A stretch of 64,000 nucleotides of DNA from Saccharibacillus deserti (GCF_013618475.1 NZ_JABJVN010000002.1:868001-932000), one strand, 5' to 3'; shown: positions 9,362-20,420, counted from the first letter of the stretch. A program made the numbers and translations. Notes: a model not told the origin generated them from the letters alone.

Positions 9362-9673
9362 ATGAAAACAAAAAAAGTGCCGCTGCGCAAATGCGTAGCG
9401 AGCCAGGAAATGCTGCCCAAAAAAGAACTGATCCGGGTCGTCCGTACACCGGAAGGCCGGATCGAAATCGATTTGACGGGCAAAAAATCCGGTAGAGGCG
9501 CTTATCTGCGTGCGGATGCGGACTGCTTCAAGCTTGCTCAGAAGAACAAGTCGCTCGACCGTGCGCTGAAACAGCAGGTTCCGGCCGAAATTTACGAAGA
9601 GCTCGCCCGGGATTTTATCCGGGTCGAACAACAATTCCGGGAGTTACAGGAGAAAGAAGCAGACGATGAATAA
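9362..9673 (+). CDS. rnpM: RNase P modulator RnpM (YlxR family)
   Basis: A 103-residue YlxR/DUF448 protein. The family motif set is visible: KKVPLRKCVAS near the start, KELIRVVRTPEG, then the GRGAYL segment. In B. subtilis the homologue was described as binding RNase P RNA and modulating its activity. It lies between nusA and rplGA and overlaps the next gene by eight bases, so translational coupling is likely. The C-terminal acidic tail (QEKEADDE) is slightly longer than in short homologues. Confidence 0.9.
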   Translation: MKTKKVPLRKCVASQEMLPKKELIRVVRTPEGRIEIDLTGKKSGRGAYLRADADCFKLAQKNKSLDRALKQQVPAEIYEELARDFIRVEQQFRELQEKEADDE

Positions 9674-9989
9674 TGAGCTTTCGGGACTGGGGCTGGCCAT
9701 GCGCGCCGGAAAGATGGTTACCGGAGACGAATTGGTCCTTAGAGCCATCCGGTCGCGCGAAGCCAAGTTGATCGTTTTGGCCGGCGACGCCTCGTCCAAC
9801 ACCCAAAAGAAGTTTCGAGACAAGTGCGGAACGTATGGCGTTCCCCTGCTGATCGGTTTCGACCGAGAACGTCTCGGTGCAAGCATCGGCAAGCCGGAAA
9901 GACTCGTGTTTGCACTAACGGACCAGGGGTTCGCCGACATGATCCGCAGGAAACTGGGGACAACGTCGGAGGTGGAGTATATTGAGTAA
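9666..9989 (+). CDS. rplGA: L7Ae/L30e/S12e/Gadd45-family RNA-binding protein YlxQ
   Basis: A 107-residue protein of the L7Ae fold that binds kink-turn RNA. The N-terminal [20 protein letters not shown] and central [13 protein letters not shown] are typical of YlxQ. Its start overlaps the end of rnpM and its end overlaps the infB start by eight bases, giving a tightly coupled rnpM-ylxQ-infB block as in Bacillus. The precise cellular role of YlxQ remains loosely defined. Confidence 0.9.
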   Translation: MNNELSGLGLAMRAGKMVTGDELVLRAIRSREAKLIVLAGDASSNTQKKFRDKCGTYGVPLLIGFDRERLGASIGKPERLVFALTDQGFADMIRRKLGTTSEVEYIE

Positions 9990-12531
9990 ACCAGAGAACA
10001 AAGTTCGGGTCTATGAATACGCCAAGTCGCTCGACATGAGCAGCAAAGAAATTATTACCATTTTGAAAAGACTCGAAATGCCGGTGAACAATCACATGAG
10101 TGTGATGGAACCGGAGGCGATCGGCAAAGTGGAACAATTTTTTCAAAAGATCAAGTCGAACGCCTCTAAACCGGCATCTCCAAGCAGTAAGCCGCAATCG
10201 AACGGTGATAGTCAAATAAAAAATTCACAAGAAAAGCAGGTAGGTATGAATAATAAACCTCAAACCCCAAACAGTAGTCAGTCGCAAAGTCAAGGCGGTA
10301 GCCGTCCTCAAGGCACCCGCAGTTCTTCACCCGTAAGCGGAGGACAAAGTCGTCCTCAGAGCGGCGGAACAAGCCGTCCGGCTTCCGGCGGTCAAGGCCA
10401 ACGTCCGAGCGGCGGCCCAAGCAGTCAAGGCAGCCGCAGCGGCGGTCAAGGCACATCGCGTCCGGCCGGTACGGGAACAGGTCCTAGCACCGGTTCGCAA
10501 AACCGTCCTGCAGGCGCTTCTTCGCAAGGACGCAGCACCACTTCTTCGACCAGCAGCTACAGCGGCAATCGCAGCAGCGGCGGTGGTCAAGGCGGCCAAG
10601 GAGGCAACCGCAGCAGCGGCGGCCCGGGCGGACAGCGCAGCGGCGGTCAAGGCGGACGTCCAGGCGGACAGCGCCGTTCCGACGACAGCCGCGGCGGATT
10701 CCGCGGCGGTCAAGGCGGACGTGGAGGCAAAGGCGGACGCGGGGGCAATCGCAACCAGCCGCCAAGAGAAAAGATCGACAATACGCCGAAGAAAATCATT
10801 GTACGCGGTACAATGACCGTTGGCGAAACAGCCAAACTTCTGCATAAGGACGCTTCGGAAGTCATCAAGAAGCTGATCATGCTCGGAGTCATGGCAACGA
10901 TCAACCAAGAACTCGATCTGGAAACGATCCAACTGCTCGCAGGCGATTTCGGCGTTGAAGTCGAGATCAAGATTCCGGTCGAAGACGATCGTTTCGAAAC
11001 GCTTGAAGAAACCGACGAAGAGACGGATCTGCAAGAACGTCCTCCGGTCGTTACGATCATGGGTCACGTCGACCACGGTAAAACGACTCTGCTGGATGCG
11101 ATCCGTTCGACGAACGTAACAGGCGGCGAAGCCGGCGGTATCACTCAACATATCGGCGCTTATCAAGTCGAAATTAACAGCAAAAAAATCACTTTCCTCG
11201 ATACACCGGGTCACGAAGCTTTCACAGCGATGCGTGCCCGCGGTGCCCAGGTTACCGATATGACGATTATCGTTGTAGCAGCCGACGACGGCGTTATGCC
11301 TCAGACGGTCGAAGCGGTCAACCATGCGAAAGCGGCCAATCTGCCGATTATCGTAGCGGTCAACAAAATCGACAAGCCGGGTTCCGATCCGGACCGTGTC
11401 AAGCAGGAACTGACCGAATACGGTCTGGTGCCGGAAGAGTGGGGCGGCGACACGATCTTCGTCAACGTATCCGCGAAACAAAGAATGGGTCTTGAAGGCC
11501 TGCTCGAAATGATTCTGCTCGTGGCGGAAGTCAACGATTACAAAGCGAATCCGGACAAACGCGCCCGCGGTACGGTTATCGAGGCCGAGCTGGACAAAGG
11601 CCGCGGACCGGTTGCTCGTATCCTCGTTCAGCACGGTACGCTTAAAGTGGGCGACGCTTTCGTAGCGGGCAACTGCTTCGGCCGCGTACGGGCGATGGTG
11701 AACGACAAAGGACGCCGTCTGAAGGAAGCCGGCCCTTCGACTCCGGTCGAAATTACGGGCCTGACGGAAGTGCCGCAGGCGGGCGATCCGTTTATGGTCT
11801 TCGAAGACGAGCGCAAAGCGCGCAGCATCGCCGACAAGCGTTCGATTACGCAGCGCGAATCGGATATGGGCGCCAACACCCGCGTTACGCTTGACGATCT
11901 GTTCAAGCATATCAAGGACGGCGAGATCAAAGACCTTAACGTCATCATCAAAGGCGACGTGCAGGGTTCGGTCGAAGCTCTCAAGGGATCGCTTGCGAAG
12001 ATCGAAGTCGAAGGCGTTCGCGTCAAGATTATCCACAGCGGCGCCGGTGCCATCAACGAATCGGATATTATCCTTGCGGCGGCTTCCAATGCCATCGTGA
12101 TCGGTTTCAACGTTCGTCCGGACAACCAGGCAGCGCTGACGGCCGAGCAGGAGAAAGTCGACATTCGTCTGCACCGCGTCATCTACAACGTAATCGAAGA
12201 AATCGAACAAGCCATGAAAGGCATGCTCGATCCGATCTTCAAAGAAACGGTCATCGGCCAAGCCGAAGTCCGCAGCACGTTCAAGGTTACCAAAGTCGGC
12301 GTAATCGCGGGCTCCATGGTTATCCAGGGCAAAATTGCACGCAATGCGGAAGCTCGTCTGATCCGCGGCGGCATCGTGATCTACGAAGGCAAAATCGACT
12401 CCCTGAAGCGTTATAAAGACGATGCCAAAGAAGTGGCCCAAGGCTACGAGTGCGGGATTACGCTCGATTACAACGATATCAAAGAAGGCGACATCATCGA
12501 GGCATATGTGATGGAGGCCGTCGAGCGCTAA
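9982..12531 (+). CDS. infB: Translation initiation factor IF-2
   Basis: A GTPase that brings fMet-tRNA to the 30S subunit. At 849 residues it exceeds the B. subtilis protein (716) because of a long linker (about residues 55-265) rich in Gly, Ser, Gln and Arg. An IF2-N domain with [22 protein letters not shown] opens the protein. The G domain shows GHVDHGKTT (about residue 359), [15 protein letters not shown] and SAK, followed by domains II-IV. The TTG at 9982 follows GGAGGTGGA and overlaps rplGA. The linker is low-complexity and likely disordered. Confidence 0.98.
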   Translation: MSKPENKVRVYEYAKSLDMSSKEIITILKRLEMPVNNHMSVMEPEAIGKVEQFFQKIKSNASKPASPSSKPQSNGDSQIKNSQEKQVGMNNKPQTPNSSQSQSQGGSRPQGTRSSSPVSGGQSRPQSGGTSRPASGGQGQRPSGGPSSQGSRSGGQGTSRPAGTGTGPSTGSQNRPAGASSQGRSTTSSTSSYSGNRSSGGGQGGQGGNRSSGGPGGQRSGGQGGRPGGQRRSDDSRGGFRGGQGGRGGKGGRGGNRNQPPREKIDNTPKKIIVRGTMTVGETAKLLHKDASEVIKKLIMLGVMATINQELDLETIQLLAGDFGVEVEIKIPVEDDRFETLEETDEETDLQERPPVVTIMGHVDHGKTTLLDAIRSTNVTGGEAGGITQHIGAYQVEINSKKITFLDTPGHEAFTAMRARGAQVTDMTIIVVAADDGVMPQTVEAVNHAKAANLPIIVAVNKIDKPGSDPDRVKQELTEYGLVPEEWGGDTIFVNVSAKQRMGLEGLLEMILLVAEVNDYKANPDKRARGTVIEAELDKGRGPVARILVQHGTLKVGDAFVAGNCFGRVRAMVNDKGRRLKEAGPSTPVEITGLTEVPQAGDPFMVFEDERKARSIADKRSITQRESDMGANTRVTLDDLFKHIKDGEIKDLNVIIKGDVQGSVEALKGSLAKIEVEGVRVKIIHSGAGAINESDIILAAASNAIVIGFNVRPDNQAALTAEQEKVDIRLHRVIYNVIEEIEQAMKGMLDPIFKETVIGQAEVRSTFKVTKVGVIAGSMVIQGKIARNAEARLIRGGIVIYEGKIDSLKRYKDDAKEVAQGYECGITLDYNDIKEGDIIEAYVMEAVER

Positions 12532-12548
12532 AAGGTGGGTGAAAACAA

Positions 12549-12944
12549 ATGGCTAAGATCAGAGTAGGCCGTGTTGCGGAAGAAATCAAAAAGGAACTCA
12601 GCCAGCTTATCCAAAGCGAATTGAAAGATCCACGGATCGGATTTGTGACCGTCACCGATGTAGAGGTGACGGGCGATCTGTCCGAAGCAAACGTGTATCT
12701 GAGCATTCTGGGCGATGAAGAAGCGAAGCAGCAATCTTTGGCGGGAATCGCCAAAGCGACAGGTTTCCTTCGCAGCGAAATCGGAAAAAGAATCCGGCTG
12801 CGCCATACGCCAAGCTTGCTGTTCCATCTGGACGAGTCGATTGCCTACGGCAACAAGATCGAGACTCTTCTGGGACAAATCAAGACGAACGAACCGGGAA
12901 AAGCCAGTCCGGACAATAAAGGAGACGGCGATGCGGACGTATGA
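12549..12944 (+). CDS. rbfA: 30S ribosome-binding factor A
   Basis: A 131-residue RbfA that acts in late 16S rRNA and 30S maturation and cold adaptation. The KH-like core reads from [17 protein letters not shown] through [21 protein letters not shown] to [14 protein letters not shown], the classical RbfA ending. It starts 17 bases after infB behind AAAGGTGGGTG. The ylxP (DUF503) gene that usually lies between infB and rbfA is missing. The C-terminus overlaps the next gene by 14 bases. Confidence 0.95.
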   Translation: MAKIRVGRVAEEIKKELSQLIQSELKDPRIGFVTVTDVEVTGDLSEANVYLSILGDEEAKQQSLAGIAKATGFLRSEIGKRIRLRHTPSLLFHLDESIAYGNKIETLLGQIKTNEPGKASPDNKGDGDADV

Positions 12945-13908
12945 GCAGGAATTGATCGATGCGCGACGATTTATCGAAGAGCACGATGATTTCCTGGTCG
13001 TGGCGCACGTACAGCCCGACGGAGATGCAGTCAGTTCCACCCTTGCGGTGGGCTGGCTTCTCTCGCGTTTAGGCAAAACCTTCACGTTGATCAATGAAGG
13101 CCCTATTCCCCAACGCATGATGTACATGAACGGAGCGGACCGAATTCTCAATATGAGTGTGACGGAGCGTACCCGGACATACGGCAATGTGATCTGTGTG
13201 GACTGTGCGGACTTCAAACGGGTAGGTTTGGTCTCGGATTGGATGGAAGACGGAGCGAATATGCTCAATATCGATCATCATCCGACCAACGACGAATACG
13301 GAACCCAGACTCTGATCAAGGCTGATGCGGCTGCGACGGCAGAGATCTTGTACGATCTGCTGGTTTCGTTCGAATTGGAATGGGACCGGGATCTTGCGGA
13401 AATGCTTTATACCGGCATTCTTACCGACACGGGCGGGTTTCGCTATTCCAGCACTTCGCCCAAAGTCATGCGGATCGCTTCGCATCTTCTGGAACTCGGA
13501 GTCAACGGACCCGATTTGGCGGATTCGCTGTTGGAACAGTTGACCAAACCGCAGTTCGATGTATTGACGCAGGCTCTTGGTACACTGAAGATGTCGAATG
13601 ACGGAAAAGTGGCCTGGGTGCATGTGACACCGGAACATATGATGCAAACCGGAGCCTCCAATGAAGATCTGGAAGGCATCGTAAACTATCCGCGCAATAT
13701 TCAGGGCGTTGAAGTGGGCGTTCTGTTCAAAGTGATCCATGCCGATGCGGTCAAAGCCAGTATGCGTTCGGCAGGCAAAGTAGACGTTGCTGCCATCGCC
13801 GCCGAGTTTGGCGGAGGCGGCCACGTCCGCGCGGCCGGCTGCCGCCTAGAAGGTTCGCTCGAGGAAGTGACCCAACGGGTAATTGCCAGAATCGGACAAT
13901 CGCTATGA
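12931..13908 (+). CDS. nrnA: DHH-family bifunctional oligoribonuclease/PAP phosphatase NrnA
   Basis: A 325-residue DHH/DHHA1 phosphoesterase. Family members degrade two- to five-base RNAs and dephosphorylate 3'-phosphoadenosine 5'-phosphate. Metal-binding motifs are intact: [11 protein letters not shown] near residue 27, VDCAD near residue 90, and NIDHHPTND near residue 112. The C-terminal DHHA1 domain carries [11 protein letters not shown]. The ATG at 12931 follows AAAGGAGACGG and overlaps rbfA by 14 bases. Its stop overlaps the truB start in ATGA. This position between rbfA and truB is common in Firmicutes. Confidence 0.93.
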   Translation: MRTYEQELIDARRFIEEHDDFLVVAHVQPDGDAVSSTLAVGWLLSRLGKTFTLINEGPIPQRMMYMNGADRILNMSVTERTRTYGNVICVDCADFKRVGLVSDWMEDGANMLNIDHHPTNDEYGTQTLIKADAAATAEILYDLLVSFELEWDRDLAEMLYTGILTDTGGFRYSSTSPKVMRIASHLLELGVNGPDLADSLLEQLTKPQFDVLTQALGTLKMSNDGKVAWVHVTPEHMMQTGASNEDLEGIVNYPRNIQGVEVGVLFKVIHADAVKASMRSAGKVDVAAIAAEFGGGGHVRAAGCRLEGSLEEVTQRVIARIGQSL

Positions 13909-14819
13909 ACGATTTCGACGGTGTACTTCCGGTGCGCAAGCCGGCGGGAATGACTTCCCACGATGTCGTCTCCAAGTGCCGCAGACTGCTTCAGATGAAA
14001 AGAATCGGCCATACGGGGACGCTGGATCCTTCGGTGACCGGTGTGCTTCCGCTTTGTCTGGGCCGCGCTACGCGGATGGTGGAGTATTTGCAGGAGATGC
14101 CCAAAGAATACCGGGCAGTCCTCAAATTCGGAATTGCGACCGATACCGAGGATCTGACAGGCACGGTGATCGAAGAGATGCCGAAGACCGGCATTACCGA
14201 AATGCAGGTCCGAGAAGCGATCAACGATTTTATCGGTCCGATCATGCAGACCCCTCCGATGTACTCGGCGGTCAAAGTCGACGGTAAACGGCTGTACGAG
14301 TTGGCCCGGGAAGGCAAGACGGTTGAACGCAAAGCGCGCGAAGTCGTGATTCATGAGCTGGAAGTAACCGGTTTTGCCGCAGGCGACCAGCCCGAAGTTT
14401 CACTTCGCGTATTGTGTTCCAAAGGCACCTATATCCGTACGCTTTGCGTCGATCTCGGCGCCAAGCTGGGTGTGCCTTCGACAATGGCCAGATTGGAGCG
14501 TACGCAGTCTGCCGGTCTTTCCCTTGACCGCTGCCTGACTTTTGAAGAAATCGCGGAGCGGGTAGAAGCGGGCACGCTTCAGGAAATGCTGATTCGCGCC
14601 GATAAAGCGGCTTTGCATATGCCGGAGCATACCGTGGACGAACGTAAGATGATCAATGCGCTTCAAGGACAGAAACTTCCGGCTTGGGCAGTTCTGCCTT
14701 CGGCGGAAGGGCTTGATCGTGAATTCCGGCTGTATACGCCGGACGACCGCTTTATCGGGATTTACAGATGGGACGAAGAAGCCGGCAAAGTCGTTCCGGT
14801 CAAAGTCTTTCTTCCCTGA
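13905..14819 (+). CDS. truB: tRNA pseudouridine(55) synthase
   Basis: A 304-residue TruB that forms pseudouridine 55 in the T-loop of tRNAs. The N-terminal KPAGMTSHDVV and the catalytic GHTGTLDPSVTG, with the nucleophilic aspartate, are intact. The central KRLYELAREG and GTYIRTL segments and a C-terminal PUA-like region complete the family layout. The start overlaps the nrnA stop by four bases, indicating translational coupling. It is the last gene of the rimP operon before a 72-base gap to ribF. Confidence 0.97.
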   Translation: MNDFDGVLPVRKPAGMTSHDVVSKCRRLLQMKRIGHTGTLDPSVTGVLPLCLGRATRMVEYLQEMPKEYRAVLKFGIATDTEDLTGTVIEEMPKTGITEMQVREAINDFIGPIMQTPPMYSAVKVDGKRLYELAREGKTVERKAREVVIHELEVTGFAAGDQPEVSLRVLCSKGTYIRTLCVDLGAKLGVPSTMARLERTQSAGLSLDRCLTFEEIAERVEAGTLQEMLIRADKAALHMPEHTVDERKMINALQGQKLPAWAVLPSAEGLDREFRLYTPDDRFIGIYRWDEEAGKVVPVKVFLP

Positions 14820-14891
14820 GCGCGCAGCGCTCGGGCGAAGAGGAACGATGATCCGGAACGGCGATCGGCGGAAAATGCAGGTGATCGAAAA

Positions 14892-15833
14892 GTGAAGACG
14901 GTAACGCTAACTTATCCTTTAACCGGGGGGGAAGAGTTTATCCCCGTCGGACGGCAGGTTATGGCGATCGGACAGTTTGACGGCCTTCATCTGGGACATG
15001 TCAGCGTCATCCGGCGTGCATTGGAATTGGGGCGCAGCCTCGGGCTTCCGGTCGCGGTGCTGACGTTCCACCCCCATCCGAAAGACGTCATGGGCAAAGG
15101 CGACTACGAAGGCTACCTGACTCCGCTGCCGGACAAAGAGCGGATTCTGGAGCAGCTGGGTGTCGATTATCTGTATGTGGGCGAGTTTACGCCGGAATTC
15201 TCCAAAGTAACTCCGTCCGATTTTGTCAATCGGGTACTCATGCCTCTTGAGGTAGAAACGGCAGTCGTCGGATTCGATTTCCGTTTCGGTTTTCAAGGTG
15301 CGGGCACTTCGGAGAAAATCGCTCCGCTCAGCGGCGGAAAGATTTCGGTCGAGACCGTCGCTCCTTTTCTGCTGGAGGGCGAGAAGGTCGGCAGTTCGGG
15401 TATTCGCGCCGCGCTCAAAGCAGGCGATGCCAAGAAAGCCGCTCATTGGCTGGGCCGTCCTTACCGGGTTCGAGGTACGGTCGTAGGCGGCGACAAACGC
15501 GGTCGAACGATCGGCTTTCCGACAGCCAACGTCGATCCTTCCGGTCACTATGTCGTTCCGGCCAAAGGCGTATATGCCGTGCGTCTGGGCTTGGGAAGCG
15601 AAGTGCTGGATGGGGTGATGAACGTGGGAGTCAAACCTACGTTTACGGACGGCCATATCAAACCTACGTTCGAAACGCATCTGTTCGATTTCGACCGCAG
15701 TATCTATGGAGAAGAAGTATGGATCGATCTGGTACGTTTTATCCGTTCCGAACGCAAGTTTTCGGGCATTGAAGAACTGGTGTCCCAAATTGCAAAAGAC
15801 GCGGAGGAAGCACGGAACATTTTAAAAGGTTAA
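14892..15833 (+). CDS. ribF: Bifunctional riboflavin kinase/FAD synthetase
   Basis: A 313-residue enzyme converting riboflavin to FMN and FMN to FAD. The N-terminal nucleotidyltransferase domain (residues 1-185) has IGQFDGLHLGH and the ISSTxIR-like segment SSGIRAALKAG. The C-terminal riboflavin kinase domain starts at about residue 187 with GTVVGGDKRGRTIGFPTAN and ends with the LVRFIRSERKFSG segment. The GTG at 14892 is the most upstream start, with only a weak ribosome binding site (GCAGGTGA). It follows truB as in many Firmicutes. Confidence 0.96.
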   Translation: MKTVTLTYPLTGGEEFIPVGRQVMAIGQFDGLHLGHVSVIRRALELGRSLGLPVAVLTFHPHPKDVMGKGDYEGYLTPLPDKERILEQLGVDYLYVGEFTPEFSKVTPSDFVNRVLMPLEVETAVVGFDFRFGFQGAGTSEKIAPLSGGKISVETVAPFLLEGEKVGSSGIRAALKAGDAKKAAHWLGRPYRVRGTVVGGDKRGRTIGFPTANVDPSGHYVVPAKGVYAVRLGLGSEVLDGVMNVGVKPTFTDGHIKPTFETHLFDFDRSIYGEEVWIDLVRFIRSERKFSGIEELVSQIAKDAEEARNILKG

Positions 15834-15854
15834 TTTATTCCGATAAACCAACGG

Positions 15855-15883
15855 TTTACTTTTCAATAGAGTTTTGATATACT
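15855..15883 (+). promoter_or_regulatory. Promoter of rpsO
   Basis: TTTACT (15855-15860) and TATACT (15878-15883) are separated by 17 bases. The predicted leader of about 110 bases before rpsO contains inverted repeats and could host the S15 autoregulatory element, though no known S15-binding fold was confirmed by eye. Confidence 0.65.
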
Positions 15884-15998
15884 AAACTACGTTGCTTGCG
15901 CACGCGTAAGCTGCTTAACCATGGCTTGGTTTCTGGCTTTCACCGGCCGTTACGAGGCTATCGGGGATACTTTTAATGAAACTAGGAGGTGAATTAGG

Positions 15999-16268
15999 AT
16001 GGCATTGACACAAGAACGCAAGAATCAACTGATCGAGGAGCACAGAACTCACGAATCCGATACCGGATCTCCTGAAGTTCAAGTTGCTGTCCTGACGGCC
16101 AACATTTTGAGCCTGACGGATCACCTGCGTACGCACAAGAAAGATCACCACTCGCGTCGCGGTCTTCTGAAAATGGTCGGACGGCGTCGTAGACTGCTGG
16201 CTTACCTGAAGAATAACGATGTTAGACGTTACAGCGCACTGATCGAAAAGCTCGGCCTGCGTCGCTAA
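15999..16268 (+). CDS. rpsO: 30S ribosomal protein S15
   Basis: An 89-residue S15, the normal length, which binds the 16S rRNA central domain early in assembly. The family signature is visible: [36 protein letters not shown] and the [13 protein letters not shown]-like segment near residues 62-74. The ATG at 15999 is preceded by AGGAGGTGA. It lies between ribF and pnp, the conserved rpsO-pnp pairing, and has its own promoter. Confidence 0.98.
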   Translation: MALTQERKNQLIEEHRTHESDTGSPEVQVAVLTANILSLTDHLRTHKKDHHSRRGLLKMVGRRRRLLAYLKNNDVRRYSALIEKLGLRR

Positions 16269-16417
16269 AACTAAAAAGTCTTGCACAAGCAGCCTGGTTG
16301 TGAACCGTATGGTCTTTTTTGGAGCCGACGGCAGCAGCCGGGTTGTTTTTGTAATGAAGATTTTTCAATATTCTTATATACTTAGCATAGATTATAGATG
16401 TCCTGAGGAGGAATTTG

Positions 16418-18520
16418 ATGGAACAGCAAGTAGAAATGCAGCTTGGGGGACGTACACTTACGCTCAAAACAGGCCGCTTGGCCAAACAAGCCAATGCCGC
16501 GGTTATGGTACATTACGGAGAAACGGTCGTACTGTGTACCGTTACCGCTTCCACGCAGCCGAAAGACCTCGACTTTTTCCCGCTGACCGTAAACTACGAA
16601 GAAAGAATGTATGCGGTAGGCAAAATTCCCGGAGGATTCATCAAGCGTGAAGGCCGCCCAAGCGAAAAAGCGATTTTGTCTTCCCGCCTGACGGACCGTC
16701 CGATTCGCCCGCTGTTCCCTGAAGGTTTCCGCAATGATGTTCAGATTCAAAATATCGTCATGAGCGTGGACCAGGACAACGAACCGCAAATCGCGGCCAT
16801 GATCGGCACATCCGCAGCATTGAGCATTTCCGACGTGCCGTTTGACGGACCGATCGGCGGCGTAGCCGTTGGACGCGTGGACGGTCAATTTGTCGTGAAT
16901 CCGACGCTTGCCCAGCAGGAAGTCAGCGATCTTTACCTCGTGGTTGCCGGCACCAAAGACGCCATCATGATGGTTGAAGCCGAAGGAAACGAAGTTCCGG
17001 AAGAAATCATGCTGGAAGCGATCATGTTCGGACACGATGCCGTCAAGGACATCGTTGCCGCAATCGAACAGCTCGTCGAAAAAGCCGGCAAACCGAAAAT
17101 GGCCGTCAAGCTGCATGCCGTAGACGCCGAAGTCAACACGGCCGTTCGCGCCTTTGCAGGCGAGCGACTGAAAGACGCAGTCCGGATTGCAGAGAAGCAT
17201 GCCCGTCAGGATGCCATCGACGCGGTCAACGACGAGACGGTAGCGCATTTTGTGGAAGAGTACCTCGAAACGCCGGACAAGATGGACGACGTCAAAGAGA
17301 TTTTGCACGATATCGTCAAAGAAGAAGTGCGCCGTCTGATTACGCATGACAAAGTCCGTCCCGACGGACGCGGCCTGGCCGAAATTCGTCCGATCAGTTC
17401 CGATGTGGCTCTGCTGCCGCGCGTTCACGGTTCCGGTCTCTTTACCCGCGGCCAAACGCAGGCACTCAGCATCTGTACGCTTGGCGTACTGGGCGATGCC
17501 CAAATGCTTGACGGCGTTGCACCGGAAGAAACCAAACGCTTTATGCACCATTACAACTTCCCTCCGTTCAGCGTAGGCGAAGCTCGTCCGCTGAGAGCGC
17601 CGGGCCGCCGCGAAATCGGACACGGAGCACTCGGAGAGCGCGCGCTGATGAAGGTTCTGCCTTCGGAGACCGAATTCCCGTACACGATCCGTCTCGTTTC
17701 GGAAGTACTGGAGTCGAACGGTTCCACTTCGCAGGCCAGTATCTGTGCCAGCACGCTGGCCATGATGGATGCGGGCGTACCGCTTAAAGCGCCGGTTGCG
17801 GGCGTAGCGATGGGTTTGATCAAAGACGGCGAACATATCTCGATCCTGTCCGATATTCAGGGGATGGAAGATCACCTCGGCGATATGGACTTCAAGGTTG
17901 CAGGAACGAAAGACGGCGTAACGGCGATCCAGATGGATATCAAAATCGACGGCATCAGCCGCGAAATTTTGGCCGAAGCTTTGTCGCAGGCCCGTGAAGG
18001 CCGTATGCACATCCTTGAACAGATGCTGCAGGCGATCCAGGAACCAAGAACGAAAATGTCGAAATACGCACCGAAGATCACGATCATCAACATCAAGCCG
18101 GAGAAGATTCGCGATGTGATCGGGGCGGGCGGCAAGATCATCAACAAGATCATCGAAGAAACCGGCGTCAAGATCGATATCGAGCAGGACGGCCGGGTGT
18201 TTATTGCTTCCAACGACGAAGACATGATCACCAAAGCTTCCGAGATCATTCAGGGGATCGTACGCGAAGTGGTCGTCGGCGAAGTTTATGAAGGTACCGT
18301 TAGACGGATCGAGAAATTCGGCGCGTTTGTCGAGCTTCTGCCCGGCAAAGACGGACTGGTACACATTTCGCAGCTTGCTGCGGAGCGCGTAGCCAAAGTC
18401 GAAGACGTTGTAGCGATCGGAGACAAGCTTCAGGTCAAAGTCACGGAAATCGACGGACAGGGCCGTGTGAATCTGTCGCACAAAATCCTGCTGAGCGAAA
18501 GCGCGCCGGCAAAATCGTAA
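16418..18520 (+). CDS. pnp: Polynucleotide phosphorylase
   Basis: A 700-residue 3'-5' phosphorolytic exoribonuclease and core RNA decay enzyme. It shows two RNase PH domains (about residues 10-230 and 310-545) separated by the helical domain, a KH domain near residues 555-615 with [13 protein letters not shown], and a C-terminal S1 domain ending [12 protein letters not shown]. The second RNase PH core holds [18 protein letters not shown]. The ATG at 16418 was preferred to the TTG at 16415 because of its spacing from GAGGAGGAA. The 149-base gap after rpsO holds an AT-rich region with a possible weak promoter near 16374. Confidence 0.98.
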   Translation: MEQQVEMQLGGRTLTLKTGRLAKQANAAVMVHYGETVVLCTVTASTQPKDLDFFPLTVNYEERMYAVGKIPGGFIKREGRPSEKAILSSRLTDRPIRPLFPEGFRNDVQIQNIVMSVDQDNEPQIAAMIGTSAALSISDVPFDGPIGGVAVGRVDGQFVVNPTLAQQEVSDLYLVVAGTKDAIMMVEAEGNEVPEEIMLEAIMFGHDAVKDIVAAIEQLVEKAGKPKMAVKLHAVDAEVNTAVRAFAGERLKDAVRIAEKHARQDAIDAVNDETVAHFVEEYLETPDKMDDVKEILHDIVKEEVRRLITHDKVRPDGRGLAEIRPISSDVALLPRVHGSGLFTRGQTQALSICTLGVLGDAQMLDGVAPEETKRFMHHYNFPPFSVGEARPLRAPGRREIGHGALGERALMKVLPSETEFPYTIRLVSEVLESNGSTSQASICASTLAMMDAGVPLKAPVAGVAMGLIKDGEHISILSDIQGMEDHLGDMDFKVAGTKDGVTAIQMDIKIDGISREILAEALSQAREGRMHILEQMLQAIQEPRTKMSKYAPKITIINIKPEKIRDVIGAGGKIINKIIEETGVKIDIEQDGRVFIASNDEDMITKASEIIQGIVREVVVGEVYEGTVRRIEKFGAFVELLPGKDGLVHISQLAAERVAKVEDVVAIGDKLQVKVTEIDGQGRVNLSHKILLSESAPAKS

Positions 18521-18543
18521 AACGACTTCTCCCATAAAGGCAG

Positions 18544-18580
18544 GAAAAAGAGACAGAATTCGCTTCTGGCTCTTTTTTTT
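18544..18580 (+). terminator. Rho-independent terminator after pnp
   Basis: AAAAGAG and CAGAA on the left pair with TTCTG and CTCTTTT on the right around a short loop, with one mismatch, followed by eight T residues at 18573-18580. Confidence 0.85.
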
Positions 18581-18638
18581 GCATACGTCTCCGGCGGACA
18601 CGGCCATATGGGGCGGAAGAGCAAACGTTCGGACTCGG

Positions 18639-18667
18639 TTGAGTGCAGGACGAAAATTTGCTAGGAT
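18639..18667 (+). promoter_or_regulatory. Candidate promoter for mlpA-dut
   Basis: TTGAGT (18639-18644) and TAGGAT (18662-18667) are 17 bases apart, downstream of the pnp terminator and about 64 bases before the mlpA start. Confidence 0.5.
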
Positions 18668-18730
18668 AGAATTTGCACGTTTATTTGAACCGGTACCTAT
18701 CGGCAGAGCGCACGGGAGGGGAATAAAGCT

Positions 18731-19996
18731 TTGGAAAAATATACATTAAGCAGTGGTCTTCGGGTAGTCGCTGAGCATATTCCGGGTTCGCGCTCCGTTT
18801 CTTTCGGCATCTGGGTCAAAAACGGATCGCGCAACGAGACGGAAGCCGATAACGGTATTTCGCATTTTATCGAGCACATGCTGTTCAAAGGCACGGACCG
18901 TTATGATGCGAGAGCGATTGCGGAGCAGTTCGACGCGATCGGAGGCAACGTGAACGCATTTACATCGAAAGAATATACGAGCTATTATGCAAAAGTGTTG
19001 GATGAACACCTGCCGATCGCGATGGACATCCTGTCCGACATGTTCTTCAATTCGAAATTCGATCCGGAAGAACTGGCACGGGAGAAAAATGTGATTTTTG
19101 AAGAAATCTCGATGTATTTGGACGATCCCGACGATCTCGTACACGATTTGATCGTCGAAGCGGCTTACGAAGGCCATCCGTTGGCGATGCCGATTCTCGG
19201 AACGCAGGAACATCTGGCTTCCATGTCTTCCGAAGATCTGCAGCGGTTCCTTCGCGAACGTTATACGGTAGACAATACGATTGTGGCTATAGCCGGCAAT
19301 CTCGGAGAAGATGTGCGCGGCATGCTCGAACAGCATTTCGGTTCGTTCGATCGCCGCGGGACCGAATCTCCGATTACGGTTCCGTCCTTCGGAGGCGGAC
19401 TTGTCTACCGGAAAAAGAAAACCGAACAAAATCATATCTGCCTCGCTTTTCAAGGATTCGGTTATGACGATCCGAGGCAGTATGCCATGGCGCTGCTGAA
19501 CAATTCGATCGGCGGAGGCATGAGTTCCAAGCTGTTCCAGGAAATCCGGGAAAAAAGAGGTCTGGCTTATTCCGTGTATTCGTATCACAGCGCGCATATC
19601 GACAGCGGCTATTTTACGATTTATGCGGGTACGGCGCCCAAGCAGACCGCCGATGTGCTGAAGCTGACCGGTGAAGTGTTGAACGACGTCCGGGCCAACG
19701 GATTGAGCGAGTCCGAAATCCACAAAGGCAAGCAGCAGCTCAAAGGCAGTCTGATCATGGGGCTCGAAGGCAGCGGAAGCCGGATGAACCGACTGGGCAA
19801 AAACGAGCTGATGCTCGGGCGCCATGAGACGCTCGACGAGACGATTGCCAAGATCGAAGCCGTAACCGAAGCCGATGTCCGGCTTGCACTCGATCATTTA
19901 TTTGCCAAACCTTTCGCCGTGTCGATGGTCGGGAATTCGGACCGGGCGATCAACGCATTGAGGAGAGATGAACTTGTCCCATCTGATACAAATTAA
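18731..19996 (+). CDS. mlpA: M16-family zinc peptidase MlpA (YmxG)
   Basis: A 421-residue processing-peptidase-like protein of family M16. The inverted zinc motif HFIEH (about residue 49) and the downstream glutamate in the [13 protein letters not shown] segment are present, so it should be catalytically active. The second, non-catalytic M16 half starts near residue 170 and contains the [17 protein letters not shown] hallmark. The TTG at 18731 follows GGGAGGGG by nine bases. Homologues follow pnp in Bacillus. Its last 29 bases overlap the dut start. Confidence 0.93.
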   Translation: MEKYTLSSGLRVVAEHIPGSRSVSFGIWVKNGSRNETEADNGISHFIEHMLFKGTDRYDARAIAEQFDAIGGNVNAFTSKEYTSYYAKVLDEHLPIAMDILSDMFFNSKFDPEELAREKNVIFEEISMYLDDPDDLVHDLIVEAAYEGHPLAMPILGTQEHLASMSSEDLQRFLRERYTVDNTIVAIAGNLGEDVRGMLEQHFGSFDRRGTESPITVPSFGGGLVYRKKKTEQNHICLAFQGFGYDDPRQYAMALLNNSIGGGMSSKLFQEIREKRGLAYSVYSYHSAHIDSGYFTIYAGTAPKQTADVLKLTGEVLNDVRANGLSESEIHKGKQQLKGSLIMGLEGSGSRMNRLGKNELMLGRHETLDETIAKIEAVTEADVRLALDHLFAKPFAVSMVGNSDRAINALRRDELVPSDTN

Positions 19997-20420
19997 ACGG
20001 TTAGCGGGTCATGAAGACCTGGCCATACCGCGTAAAATGACCGAACTTGCCGCAGGTTACGATCTGCAGGCCGCCGTACTCGAGCCGATGGTGCTTGAAC
20101 CGATGCAGCGTGCACTTGTGCCGACAGGCCTCGCGATCGCCATGCCCGGCGGGCTGGAAGCGCAGATTCGTCCGCGCAGCGGACTGGCCTTCAAACACGG
20201 TATTACGTGTCTGAATACGCCGGGAACGATCGACGCGGATTACCGGGGCGAGATCAAGGTGCTTCTGATCAATCTCGGCCCAGAGCCGTTTACGATCGCG
20301 CGCGGGGAACGGATTGCGCAGATGGTATTCCAGGAAGTGCCGGAGACGGAACTTGCCGAAGTCGAAGAACTGTCCGAGACCGTTCGCGGCAGCGGAGGCT
20401 TCGGCCACACCGGCAGATAA
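19968..20420 (+). CDS. dut: dUTP diphosphatase
   Basis: A 150-residue trimeric dUTPase that hydrolyses dUTP to dUMP, keeping uracil out of DNA and supplying thymidylate synthesis. All five motifs are visible: [42 protein letters not shown] and the C-terminal [11 protein letters not shown]. The ATG at 19968 follows AGGAGAG and overlaps mlpA by 29 bases in another frame, an unusually long overlap. This gene also follows mlpA in Paenibacillus, where dipicolinate synthase genes come next; they are absent here. Confidence 0.97.
   Translation: MNLSHLIQIKRLAGHEDLAIPRKMTELAAGYDLQAAVLEPMVLEPMQRALVPTGLAIAMPGGLEAQIRPRSGLAFKHGITCLNTPGTIDADYRGEIKVLLINLGPEPFTIARGERIAQMVFQEVPETELAEVEELSETVRGSGGFGHTGR

Noticed and set aside
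10327-12441. Open frame of 704 codons on the minus strand inside infB
   Set aside because: Antisense to the conserved IF-2 G domain; alanine/aspartate/phenylalanine-rich shadow translation without recognisable motifs.
16382-18607. Open frame of 741 codons on the minus strand over pnp
   Set aside because: Fully antisense to pnp and running through its terminator; no family motifs.
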